Part shown: in pieces, positions 36,616 to 45,762 of the stretch
Numbering within the stretch: position 1 is the first letter of the stretch
Layout of the letters: each line of letters starts with the position of its first letter
NCBI GenBank assembly: GCA_963780715.1
Contig: CAWADK010000007.1
Coordinates: forward strand, 1-64,000
Source of the DNA: JALORV01 sp963780715
GTDB taxonomy: Bacteria; Pseudomonadota; Gammaproteobacteria; Burkholderiales; Burkholderiaceae_F
Length of the DNA stretch: 64,000 nt
Direction of reading: 5' to 3'
Notes under the pieces: model-generated
Databases searched by the model: none
The model's input: only the letters and a program-made list of their open reading frames with translations
What the model was told of the DNA's origin: nothing
Made by a program: the position numbers and the translations under genes

Positions 36616-37059
36616 ATGTCAAACAGGATCGTGTTCCAGGGCGCCTCTCAACTTACGCTGGATGGCAAGGGCCGCATTTCGATGCCCGCGCGCCATCGGG
36701 ACGCGCTCGCCGCGGGCTGCGAGGGCCGACTCACGCTGACGCGCCATCCGGACGGCTGCGTGCTCGTCTATCCGCGCCCCACCTGGGAAGCGCGCCGGCA
36801 ACAGATCGCGCAGTTGCCGTACGCGGCACGCGCCCTGCAGCGCTTGCTGCTCGGAAGTGCCGTCGACATCGAACTCGACAGCGCGGGCCGCATTCTCGTG
36901 TCTGCCGAACTGCGAGACGCGGCCGGCCTCGAACGCGACGTGATGCTGCTCGGCATGGGTGCTCACTTCGAACTGTGGGACGTGGCTCGCCTTGGCGAGC
37001 ACGAGCGTCAATCGCTCGCCAACGGCCTGCCCGATTCCGCCGCGGACTTCACGTTCTGA
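36616..37059 (+). CDS. mraZ: Transcriptional regulator MraZ
   Basis: The product has 147 residues from ATG 36616 (GTG 36610 is an alternative). It has the two AbrB-like MraZ repeats: LTLDGKGRISMPARHRDAL near the N-terminus and IELDSAGRILVSAELRDAAG in the second half. MraZ is a DNA-binding, ring-forming repressor of the division and cell-wall cluster. The D-x-x-G-R motif is kept in both repeats. It is the first gene of the dcw cluster and overlooks its own operator. Confidence 0.96.
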   Translation: MSNRIVFQGASQLTLDGKGRISMPARHRDALAAGCEGRLTLTRHPDGCVLVYPRPTWEARRQQIAQLPYAARALQRLLLGSAVDIELDSAGRILVSAELRDAAGLERDVMLLGMGAHFELWDVARLGEHERQSLANGLPDSAADFTF

Positions 37060-37065
37060 CGGTGA

Positions 37066-38052
37066 ATGTCGGCCACCTCTCCAGCGGGCGCCCACGGGCA
37101 CCGGTCGGTCCTCGCTGCACAGGCCGTCGCGCACCTGGTCACCGACCCGGACGGCACGTATGTCGACGCGACCTTCGGGCGTGGCGGGCACGCGCGGTTG
37201 GTCCTGCAGGCGCTCGGCCCGGCAGGTCGCCTGCTGGCGCTCGACCGGGATCCTGCGGCGGTCGCGGCGGCGGCCAGCATTACGGATCCGCGATTTCACA
37301 TCGAACACACAGCGTTTTCACGCCTGGAGGCGACGCTTGCGGCTCAGGGCATCGATCGTGTGCACGGTGTGCTGCTCGATGTCGGGGTGTCGTCACCGCA
37401 GATCGACGAGGCGGCGCGTGGCTTTTCCTGGCGCGGCGACGGGCCGCTCGACATGCGGATGGACACCACGCGCGGCGAGACCGCGGCGCAGTGGCTGGCA
37501 CGGGCTTCAATCGATGAACTCACACGGGTGATCCGCGACTATGGGGAAGAACGGTTTGCTGCATCGATTGCAAAGGCGCTTGTGGCTCGCCGCGAGGCTG
37601 GGCGGCCGGTTACCAGCACCGGCGACCTTGCCGCGGTCGTGGCAGGCGCGATCGCCCGCAAGAGCCGCACGGACGGGGCACAGCATCCGGCCACGCGGAC
37701 ATTTCAGGCTGTACGGATTCACGTCAATCAAGAGCTTGAGGAATTGGCGCTAGCGCTCGAACAGGCGGCGCGTCGACTGCGTACGGGGGGACGTCTGGTC
37801 GTCATCAGCTTTCACTCGCTCGAGGATCGCATCGTCAAGCGATTCATCGATGCGCATGCGCATCCGGGTCGCCCGCTGCCCGCCGAGCGCGGACTGCCGC
37901 TGCGCGCGGCGGATCTGCCGGCGCCGCGGCTCACCGCGCTGGCGCGGGTGCGCGCCGATGACGAGGAAATCGCCTCCAATCCGCGCGCCCGCTCGGCCGT
38001 CATGCGCGTGGCCGAACGGACCGAAGTTCCCTGGCCGGAGGCGACGCGATGA
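37066..38052 (+). CDS. rsmH: 16S rRNA (cytosine(1402)-N4)-methyltransferase RsmH
   Basis: The 328-residue protein has the SAM-binding motif YVDATFGRGGHARLVLQALG, the catalytic-core motif LLDVGVSSPQIDEAARGFSW and the C-terminal LVVISFHSLEDRIVKRFI. RsmH methylates C1402 of 16S rRNA in the decoding centre. Its ATG follows the mraZ stop by 6 bp, and its own stop overlaps the ftsL start. Confidence 0.97.
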   Translation: MSATSPAGAHGHRSVLAAQAVAHLVTDPDGTYVDATFGRGGHARLVLQALGPAGRLLALDRDPAAVAAAASITDPRFHIEHTAFSRLEATLAAQGIDRVHGVLLDVGVSSPQIDEAARGFSWRGDGPLDMRMDTTRGETAAQWLARASIDELTRVIRDYGEERFAASIAKALVARREAGRPVTSTGDLAAVVAGAIARKSRTDGAQHPATRTFQAVRIHVNQELEELALALEQAARRLRTGGRLVVISFHSLEDRIVKRFIDAHAHPGRPLPAERGLPLRAADLPAPRLTALARVRADDEEIASNPRARSAVMRVAERTEVPWPEATR

Positions 38053-38357
38053 TCCGGCGCGCTCTGCTGGCGCTCGCCACGCTGGGGCTGTTCGCGTGCG
38101 CGCTCGGACTGATCACTGCCCAGCATCGGTCGCGGTCGCTGTTCGTCGACCTCGAGCGTGCCCAGCAGGAAGCCAAGCAGCTCGACGTCGACTATGAGCG
38201 CCTGACGATCGAGATGGCTCGCTTGTCGCAGCCGGCCTCGGTGGAGCGCGCGGCGCAAAGGCTCGGCTTCAAGGCGCCCGATCCCGCGCAGACCGTCTAC
38301 CTGAATCTGCCGCAGGCGAGCGCGGCATCGCCGGTTGCTCCGGGAGCCAAGCGGTGA
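38049..38357 (+). CDS. ftsL: Cell-division protein FtsL
   Basis: The 102-residue bitopic protein has a short cytoplasmic N-terminus, one transmembrane helix (LLALATLGLFACALGLITAQ) and a periplasmic coiled coil (LFVDLERAQQEAKQLDVDYE). FtsL joins FtsQ and FtsB in the divisome and activates FtsWI. Its ATG overlaps the rsmH stop (ATGA), and its end overlaps ftsI by 4 nt. Confidence 0.93.
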   Translation: MIRRALLALATLGLFACALGLITAQHRSRSLFVDLERAQQEAKQLDVDYERLTIEMARLSQPASVERAAQRLGFKAPDPAQTVYLNLPQASAASPVAPGAKR

Positions 38358-40148
38358 CGGCTGCGAACGAACGCAAGGCCGGGCGTGGAGCGCGGCGCAA
38401 CGACCGCGGATCCGCAGGACGCGAGCGGGTGGGATTCAACGCCAACCCGCTGCTGATGGTCTCGATTCCCGCCTGGCGCTCGAAGCTGATGCTGTTCGGG
38501 CTCTTCGTCGGCTTTGTAGCGCTTGGCAGCCGAGCGTTCTACCTGATGGGCGGTGTGACGACCGAATTCCTGCAGCGCCAGGGCGAGGCGCGCTACGCCC
38601 GTACGCTCGACGTTCCCGCCACCCGCGGTCGTGTGACGGACCGCAATGGCATCGTGCTCGCTTCATCCGTGCCGGCGCGCGCCGTCTGGGCGATTCCCGA
38701 GGATGTGGAGGCGACGCCGACCCAGGTCGCGGAGCTCGCCCGTCTGCTCGACATGAACCCCGGTCGAACTGAAGCGGCGGCTCGCCAACGACGATCGCAG
38801 CTTCGTTTACCTGCGTCGCCAGGTCGATGTCGAGGTGATGGATCGCATCGCGGCACTGAAGATCCCGGGCGTGCATTCGAGCCGGGAGTTCAAGCGGCAC
38901 TACCCGGAAGGACCCACCAGCGCGCACGTTGTCGGCTTCACCAACGTCGAGGATCGCGGCCAGGAGGGCGTCGAACTGGCGCACGAGCGCGAGCTCGCGG
39001 GGCGCGCGGGCAGTCGTCGCGTGATCAAGGACCGGCTGGGCCGCATCGTCGAGGACGACTGGCTGCGCGAGCCGGTCGATGGTCGCGACATCTCGCTCTC
39101 ACTCGACAGCCGGGTCCAGTACATCGCCTCTTCGGCACTCAAGGCGGCCGTGGACAAGCACCGCGCGAAGGCAGGTGCCGCGATCGTGCTCGATGTGAAG
39201 ACCGGCGAAGTGCTGGCGCTGGCGAACTGGCCCAGCTACGACCCCAACGCCCGCACGCGGCTTTCCGGCGATGCCATTCGCAACCGCGTGCTGACCGACA
39301 CGTTCGAGCCGGGTTCGACGATGAAGCCGTTCTCGGTGGCGGCGGCGCTGGAGGCCGGCAAGGTGCGTCCCGACACGCGAATCCAGACCGCGCCCGGCAA
39401 GCTGACGATCGGTGATCGCACCATCGGCGACGCGCACCCGCACGGCCTGCTGACGGTCGAGGAGGTCGTGGCGAAGTCGAGCAATGTCGGCACCGCCAAG
39501 ATTGCGCTGGACCTGCCGGCACAGACGCTGTGGGAGACCTATACGAGCCTCGGCTTCGGCCAGGCGCCGCGCATGGGTTTCCCCGGAGCGGTGGCAGGTC
39601 GCCTGCGTCCGGCCAAGACCTGGCGGCCGATCGAGCAGGCGACGATCTCCTATGGCCACGGCGTGTCGGTCACGCTGGTGCAGCTGGCCCGCGCGTACAC
39701 CGTGTTCGCCAATGACGGTCAGTTGGCGTCACTGTCGCTGGTCAAGCTCGACAGTGCACCCCCAATGGTGCAGGTCCTCTCGCCGCAGACGGCGCGTGCG
39801 ATGCGCAAGATGCTGGAGATGGGAGTCAGCGACGAGGGCACGGCGCCGCTGGCACGCATTGCGGGCTATCGCGTTGCCGGCAAGACCGGGACTGCCTACA
39901 AGATCAAGAACGGGCAGTATGTGAAGGACTACGTTGCAAGCTTTGTCGGCTTTGCACCGGTCTCGGACCCGCGCATCGTCATCGCCGTGATGGTCGACGA
40001 GCCCGGCGGCGGCGCCTACTACGGTGGGCAGGTCGCCGCGCCGGTCTTCGCACAGATTGCCGGCGCGACCCTGCGTACGTTGCAGGTGGCACCCGACGGT
40101 CCACTCGAGACGCCGAAGGCACTGCTGGCGCTGAGGCAGGCCCCGTGA
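38354..40148 (+). CDS. ftsI: Septal peptidoglycan transpeptidase FtsI (PBP3), split by a +1 frameshift
   Basis: Two frames together give 597 residues, close to the 588 of E. coli. The first starts at GTG 38354 with a basic cytoplasmic tail, a transmembrane helix (LMLFGLFVGFVALGSRAFYL) and the PBP dimer domain (DVPATRGRVTDRNGIVLASS). After LLDMNP the sequence continues in the +1 frame with VELKRRLANDDRSFVYLRRQ. The transpeptidase domain holds all catalytic motifs: SxxK in FEPGSTMKPF, SxN in KSSNVG and KTG in AGKTGTAYK. The shift is best placed after CCC at 38759-38761, where a C4 run is followed by GG. The gene is essential in nearly all relatives, so a true null is unlikely. Confidence 0.93.
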
Positions 40149-41671
40149 GCGCCGCAACCGCCATCAATCCCGGTGTGCGCGCGGCCCTCGACTGGATCGC
40201 CTCACTGCCACCACACCCGGCGGGGCAACGACATCTGCGGCTCGACAGTCGTACGGTCCGGCCTGGCGATGTCTTCGTCGCCGTCGCGGGCGGAACGTCG
40301 GACGGTCGCCAGCATCTCGGTGATGCGATGGCACGCGGCGCGGCGGGCGCACTGGTGGACGCCGACGGCTGGAATGGCGCAGCCGGTTCGGTCCCGCTGC
40401 GCGCGGTGCCGCATCTGCGCCGGCAACTCGGAGCGCTCGCGGCCGAGTACTACGGCCGCCCAAGCGAAGCGACTGACCTCGGTCGGGGTGACCGGAACCA
40501 ATGGCAAGACCTCGTGCAGCCAATGGATCGCGCAGGTGCTGACGCGCGAAGGACGCCGGTGCGCGGTCATCGGCACCGTCGGCATCGGCTTTCCCGGAGC
40601 GCTGGAAGCCAGCGACCTGACCACGCCCGATCCGGTCTCGCTGCAGCGGGAAGTGCGCCGGCTGCTCGATGCCGGCGCGCAGGCACTCGCGATGGAAGTC
40701 TCGTCGATCGGTCTCGCCCAGGGTCGCGTCGAGGGTATGCACTTCGACGTCGCGCTCTTCACGAACCTCACGCGCGACCATCTCGACTTCCACCAAACGA
40801 TGCAGCAGTACGAGGCGGCCAAGTCCGTGCTGTTCGGCTGGCCCGGCCTGCGGTTTGCCGTGATCAACCTCGACGACGAGGCGGGCTGTCGCTTTGCCGC
40901 GCTGGCACGCGACCAGGGTGTCGAAGTCATCGGCTACAGCGCGCGCGGTGATGCGGCGGCACGGCCGATCGCGCCGCGCCTGCTCGCGCACGACGTGCGC
41001 GCGACGGCTGAAGGACTGTCGTTCGAGCTGCAGGCGGACGGAATCACGTGGCCGATCGACGGTCGCGCTGGTCGGGCACTTCAATGTCGCGAACCTGCTC
41101 GGAGTGATCGGCGCATCGTACGGCTGCGGAATTTCGTTCGAGGCGGCGGTGGCTGCGCTGCCGCAACTCGCGCCGCCGCCGGGCCGCATGCAGCGCGTGG
41201 ATGCGCAGTCCGGGCCGCTGGTGATCGTCGATTACGCGCACACGCCCGACGCGCTGACGCAGGCGCTCGAGGCGCTCCGGCCCATGGTGCATGCGAGGCA
41301 CGGCCGGCTGTGGGTCGTTTTCGGCGCAGGCGGCGATCGGGATCCGGGCAAGCGGGTGCCGATGGGCGCGGCGGCAGCGGCCGGTGCCGATGTCGTCGTC
41401 GTCACCAGCGATAACCCGCGCACCGAGGACCCCGCGCACATCGTCGCGCAGGTCGCCGCCGGCGCGCAGGCGGCACGACAGCTCGACACTGAAGTCGATC
41501 GGGCGCGTGGCGATCACTCGGGCCGTGCAGCGCGCCGCACCGAATGACGTGGTGCTGATCGCCGGCAAGGGCCACGAGGATTACCAGATCGTCGGCGGCG
41601 CCAGGCTGCCGTTCTCCGACCTGGAGCAGGCCCGCCGCGCGCTGGCGGGCCGGGCGCGGGCGACGAGATGA
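40145..41671 (+). CDS. murE: UDP-MurNAc-tripeptide synthetase MurE, split by three +1 frameshifts
   Basis: Four successive frames encode one MurE of 507 residues (E. coli 495). Segment 1, from GTG 40145, has LRLDSRTVRPGDVFVAVAGG. Segment 2 begins at VGVTGTNGKTS (ATP P-loop) and includes MEVSSIGLAQGRVEG and TNLTRDHLDFH. Segment 3 has LVGHFNVANLLG and VIVDYAHTPDAL, plus the meso-diaminopimelate motif TSDNPRTEDP. Segment 4 has NDVVLIAGKGHEDYQ. Best junctions are after CCA 40460-40462, CCG 41052-41054 and CGG 41500-41502, each skipping one base. MurE adds meso-DAP to UDP-MurNAc-dipeptide in the cytoplasm. It overlaps ftsI and murF by 4 nt. Confidence 0.93.
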
Positions 41672-43059
41672 GCGCGCTGATGACGGTGGCCGAACTGGCG
41701 CGCGCGGTCGGCGCACTCGAGGTGCGGGGCGATGGCCGCATCGCGTTTTCCAGCGTTTCGACCGACACACGCTCGCTGACGGCAGGCGCGCTCTTTGTCG
41801 CACTACGCGGCGAGCACTTCGATGCCCACGAGTTCGTCGGGGCCGCCCGCGAGCGCGGTGCAGTCGCTGCCGTGGTCGAGCGTGCGCTCGACGTCGACCT
41901 GCCGCAGATCGTCGTCGCCGATGCGCGGCGTGCGCTCGGTCGTGGAGCCGCGCAATGGCGGGCGCGCTTTGCGCTGCCGGTGATCGCGGTGGCGGGAAGC
42001 AACGGCAAGACCACGGTCACCCAGATGATCGCCGCGATCCTTGCGCAGTCGTTCGGGGAGCGGCATCGACTTGCCACCCGCGGCAACCTCAACAACGAGA
42101 TCGGCCTGCCGCTGATGCTGTGGCAGCTCTGTTCGCAGCACAAGGCGGCCGTGTTCGAACTCGGCATGAATCACCCCGGGGAGATCGCCACGCTGGCCGA
42201 GCTGGCGCGGCCCACGGTTGCGCTCGTGAACAACGCGCAGCGCGAGCATCAGGAATTCATGCAATCGGTGGAGGCGACGGCCCACGAGAACGGGGAGGTG
42301 ATCGCCGCCCTGCCGCTCTCTACCGAGGGAGTGGCAGTGTTTCCGGCCGATGATTCCTGCGCACCGATCTGGCGCAAGCTCGCCGGCACGCGACGTGTCA
42401 TCGACTTCGCACTCGAGGGTGACGCCGTGATCACGGCGACCTATGCACTATCCGTCGACGGTGCGCAGCTGTCGATGGCGACACCGGCCGGTGTGATCGA
42501 GGTGACGCTGGCCGTCACCGGCGTGCACAACGTGCGCAATGCACTGGCCGCGGCCGCCTGCGCGCTGGCGATCGGCATCGAGCCGCGGGCGATCAGTACC
42601 GGCCTGGCGCGCTTCCGTCCGGTCAGCGGGCGCGGCGTGCGATTGCGCACGCGCGAAGGCGCATCGCTGATCGACGACAGCTACAACGCGAACCCCGATT
42701 CCGTCCGTGCGGCGATCGACTTGCTGGCGAGCTTCGCTGCACCGCGCGTGCTGGTGCTGGGCGACATGGGCGAAGTCGGTAGCCACGGACCGGAGTTTCA
42801 CCGCGAAGTCGGCGTGCACGCGCGCGCTCGAGGCATCGAATCGCTGTATGCGCTGGGAACGATGACGAAGGAGACGGTCGCCGCGTTCGGAGCAGGCGCG
42901 CGGCACTTCGACGACCTTGGGGCACTTCTCAACGCATTAGTGCCCAGCCTGAACGCCGCGACCACCGTGCTGGTCAAGGGCTCGCGCTTCATGCGGATGG
43001 AGCGCGTCGTGAAGTCATTGACCGAACCTGAACAAGGCCAGATCGAGGGAGCGCATTAG
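41668..43059 (+). CDS. murF: UDP-MurNAc-pentapeptide synthetase MurF
   Basis: The 463-residue Mur ligase has an N-terminal UDP-binding domain (SSVSTDTRSLTAGALFVAL), P-loop VIAVAGSNGKTTVTQM, the central FELGMNHPGEI and the C-terminal domain with IDDSYNANPDSVRAAIDLLA, the MurF-specific signature. It ligates D-Ala-D-Ala to UDP-MurNAc-tripeptide. Its ATG overlaps the murE stop, and its TAG shares a base with the mraY GTG. The frame is intact. Confidence 0.97.
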   Translation: MSALMTVAELARAVGALEVRGDGRIAFSSVSTDTRSLTAGALFVALRGEHFDAHEFVGAARERGAVAAVVERALDVDLPQIVVADARRALGRGAAQWRARFALPVIAVAGSNGKTTVTQMIAAILAQSFGERHRLATRGNLNNEIGLPLMLWQLCSQHKAAVFELGMNHPGEIATLAELARPTVALVNNAQREHQEFMQSVEATAHENGEVIAALPLSTEGVAVFPADDSCAPIWRKLAGTRRVIDFALEGDAVITATYALSVDGAQLSMATPAGVIEVTLAVTGVHNVRNALAAAACALAIGIEPRAISTGLARFRPVSGRGVRLRTREGASLIDDSYNANPDSVRAAIDLLASFAAPRVLVLGDMGEVGSHGPEFHREVGVHARARGIESLYALGTMTKETVAAFGAGARHFDDLGALLNALVPSLNAATTVLVKGSRFMRMERVVKSLTEPEQGQIEGAH

Positions 43060-44213
43060 TGCTGCTGGAACTCTTCGATTGGCTGGCACGCGACATCCGG
43101 GCCTTCAACGTCTTCTCCTACCTGACGCTGCGCGCTGTGCTCGCCGCGGCCACGGCGTTGCTGATCGGACTGGCCGCCGGTCCGCGCGTGATCCGCAGGC
43201 TAACGGAACTCAAGATCGGGCAGGCCGTGCGCAGTGACGGACCGCAGACGCACCTGGCCAAGACGGGGACGCCGACGATGGGCGGTGCGCTGATCCTGAT
43301 CTCGATCGGCATCACGACGCTGCTGTGGGCCGATCTGTCGAACCGCTTCATCTGGGTCGTGCTGATCGTGACGCTGGGCTTCGGCTGGATCGGCTGGGTC
43401 GACGACTATCGCAAGGTCGTGCATCGCAACCCGAAGGGCATGAGTGCAAAGGAGAAGTACTTCTGGCAGTCGCTCATCGGGCTCGGCGCCGCGTTCTACC
43501 TGGCATTCGCGATCGCGGCGCCCTCGACTGACAAGGTCTGGTCGCTGATGGTGCTGTGGGTGCAGCAGGGCTTTTACATCGACCTGCCGCCGCGCTCCGA
43601 CCTGCTGGTGCCATTTTTCAAGAACGTGGCCTATCCGCTCGGCGTGTTCGGCTTCGTCGCGCTTTCGTATCTCGTCATCGTCGGCACCAGCAATGCTGTG
43701 AACCTCACCGACGGGCTCGATGGCCTGGCAATCATGCCGACGGTGATGATCGGCGCCGCGCTTGGCGTGTTCGCCTATGTCATCGGCCGCGCGGACTTCG
43801 CACGCTACCTGCTGTTCCCGTACATCCCGGGGGCCGGCGAGCTCGTCATCATCTGCGGGGCGATCGCCGGCGCGGGACTGGCGTTCCTGTGGTTCAACGC
43901 CTACCCGGCGGAAGTCTTCATGGGCGATGTCGGCGCGCTCGCGCTCGGCGGCGCGCTCGGCACGATCGCCGTGATCACGCGGCAGGAAATCGTGCTCTTC
44001 ATCATGGGCGGCGTATTCGTCGTCGAGACCGTCTCGGTGATGATGCAGGTGGCCTACTTCAAGTGGACCAAGGGACGCCGCATCTTCCGCATGGCGCCGC
44101 TGCACCACCACTTCGAACTGTCGGGGTGGAAAGAGACTCAGGTGGTTGTCAGGTTCTGGATCATCAGCATGATGCTGGTGCTGGTTGGGCTCTCGACGCT
44201 GAAGATTCGATGA
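43059..44213 (+). CDS. mraY: Phospho-MurNAc-pentapeptide transferase MraY
   Basis: The 384-residue inner-membrane enzyme has about ten helices. Active-site motifs are present: GWVDDYRKVVHRNPKGMSAK, NLTDGLDGLA and FMGDVGALALGGALG, plus MAPLHHHFELSGWKE near the end. It makes lipid I from UDP-MurNAc-pentapeptide and undecaprenyl phosphate. The start is GTG 43059. An ATGA at 44210 couples its stop to a 21-codon mini-ORF before murD. Confidence 0.97.
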   Translation: MLLELFDWLARDIRAFNVFSYLTLRAVLAAATALLIGLAAGPRVIRRLTELKIGQAVRSDGPQTHLAKTGTPTMGGALILISIGITTLLWADLSNRFIWVVLIVTLGFGWIGWVDDYRKVVHRNPKGMSAKEKYFWQSLIGLGAAFYLAFAIAAPSTDKVWSLMVLWVQQGFYIDLPPRSDLLVPFFKNVAYPLGVFGFVALSYLVIVGTSNAVNLTDGLDGLAIMPTVMIGAALGVFAYVIGRADFARYLLFPYIPGAGELVIICGAIAGAGLAFLWFNAYPAEVFMGDVGALALGGALGTIAVITRQEIVLFIMGGVFVVETVSVMMQVAYFKWTKGRRIFRMAPLHHHFELSGWKETQVVVRFWIISMMLVLVGLSTLKIR

Positions 44214-44275
44214 GCGCAGCGCAGAACCGCTTCAAGCAAGCTCGCGCCGCAGGGCGCAGCCCGGAGGCTCGATGA
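44210..44275 (+). CDS. Possible 21-codon coupling ORF between mraY and murD
   Basis: An ATG overlapping the mraY stop (ATGA at 44210-44213) opens a 21-codon frame, MSAAQNRFKQARAAGRSPEA plus R, whose TGA overlaps the murD ATG (ATGA at 44272-44275). The peptide is basic and has no family. The two overlaps would let ribosomes pass from mraY to murD across a gap that other junctions in this cluster lack. It may be a translational bridge, not a functional peptide. Confidence 0.4.
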   Translation: MSAAQNRFKQARAAGRSPEAR

Positions 44276-45762
44276 CGTCGCAAGCGCTCATCCTCGGTCT
44301 CGGGAGCAGCGGACTCGCCATGGCGCGCTGGCTGACCCGCGCAGGATGGTCGGTGCGCGTCGCCGACAGCCGTGCACAGCCGCCGCAGCTCGAAGCCCTT
44401 CAGCGCGACTGTCCCGCGGCCGAGTTTCGCGGCGGCGAGTTCACCGACGCGCTGCTGGCCGAAGTCGGACTCGTCGCGCTCTCTCCCGGTCTTTCGCCAA
44501 CCCATTCGGCGGCGGCACCGCTGCTCAAGGAGGCACGCCGGCGCGGTGTCGAGGTCGTGGGCGAGATCGAACTCTTTGCACGCGAGCTGGCCCGACTCAA
44601 GAGCGAACAGGGCTATGCGCCGCGCGTGCTCGGCGTGACCGGCACCAACGGCAAGACGACGACCACGCGGCTGACCGGTCTGCTCGTCGAACGTTGCGGG
44701 CGCAAGGTCGCCGTCGCGGGGAACATTTCGCCCGCGGCGCTCGATGAACTGACGGCGCGGCTGGATGCCGACGAACTGCCAGACGTCTGGGTGCTCGAGC
44801 TGTCGAGCTTCCAGCTGGAAACGACGACAAGCCTCGCCTGCGATGCGGCGACGGTGCTCAACGTGACGCAGGACCATCTGGACTGGCACGGCTCGATGGC
44901 GGCGTATGTGAAGGCCAAGGAAGGGATCTTCGGACCCCGAACGGTGCGCGTGCTGAACCGCGACGACCCGATCGTGGCAGCGATGACGGGGCGCAAGGCG
45001 ACCATCGTGACCTTTGGATCGGACATGCCAGCGCAGCCCGAGGCATTCGGTCTTGTACACGACGGCGGCATGAGCTGGCTGGCCTGGGCGGAAGACACGA
45101 GCCTGCCGACGCGCAGACGCAAGGCAGCTGCCGAACTGCCGGGCGTCGCGCCTGAAATCCATGTCCACCGGCTGATGCCCGCCGATGCCCTGCGCATCCG
45201 CGGCCGGCACAACGCACTCAACGCGCTGGCGGCCCTGGCGCTGGCGCGCGCGATCGGGCTGCCGTTGGCACCGATGCTGCACGCTTTGCGGGATTACGCG
45301 GGCGAGCCGCACCGGGTCGAACTCGTCGCATCGCTGGCGGGCGTCGAGTACTACGACGACAGCAAAGGAACCAACGTCGGCGCCACCGTGGCTGCACTCG
45401 ACGGCCTCGGGGCCGAAGGGCGGCGCCTGGTCGCCATCCTGGGTGGTGACGGCAAGGGGCAGGACTTCGCCCCGCTCGTCGAGCCGGTCGCGCGTCACGT
45501 GCGTGCGGCCGTACTGATCGGGCGCGATGGCGCGGCGATTCGCGCTGTGCTGGCAGCCGGAGCGCCTGCAGTCAAGCTCATGGAAGCAGGCACGCTGCCG
45601 GAGGCCGTGCAGTGTGCCGCGGCCGAGGCGCAGAGCGGCGATGCGGTGGTTCTTTCGCCGGCCTGTGCCAGCCTCGACATGTTCCGTGACTACCGTCACC
45701 GGGCGGAGGTCTTTGTCGCAGCCGTGCGCGATCTTGCCGCGGAGGCCGGGCAGCCATGTTGA
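44272..45762 (+). CDS. murD: UDP-MurNAc-alanine-D-glutamate ligase MurD
   Basis: The 496-residue ligase has the N-terminal Rossmann-like LILGLGSSGLAMARWLTRAG, P-loop VLGVTGTNGKTTTTRLTG, VLELSSFQLETT, NVTQDHLDWHGSM and the C-terminal YYDDSKGTNVGATVAAL with ILGGDGKGQDFAPL. It adds D-Glu to UDP-MurNAc-L-Ala. GGAGG lies 5 bases before the ATG. It is longer than E. coli MurD (438), mainly through an insert in the middle domain (TSLPTRRRKAAAELPGVAPE region). Confidence 0.96.
   Translation: MTSQALILGLGSSGLAMARWLTRAGWSVRVADSRAQPPQLEALQRDCPAAEFRGGEFTDALLAEVGLVALSPGLSPTHSAAAPLLKEARRRGVEVVGEIELFARELARLKSEQGYAPRVLGVTGTNGKTTTTRLTGLLVERCGRKVAVAGNISPAALDELTARLDADELPDVWVLELSSFQLETTTSLACDAATVLNVTQDHLDWHGSMAAYVKAKEGIFGPRTVRVLNRDDPIVAAMTGRKATIVTFGSDMPAQPEAFGLVHDGGMSWLAWAEDTSLPTRRRKAAAELPGVAPEIHVHRLMPADALRIRGRHNALNALAALALARAIGLPLAPMLHALRDYAGEPHRVELVASLAGVEYYDDSKGTNVGATVAALDGLGAEGRRLVAILGGDGKGQDFAPLVEPVARHVRAAVLIGRDGAAIRAVLAAGAPAVKLMEAGTLPEAVQCAAAEAQSGDAVVLSPACASLDMFRDYRHRAEVFVAAVRDLAAEAGQPC

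Noticed and set aside
40145..41671. murE as a pseudogene
   Set aside because: All catalytic motifs survive across four segments, shifts all have one sign, and both ends keep the normal operon overlaps; decay would not do this.
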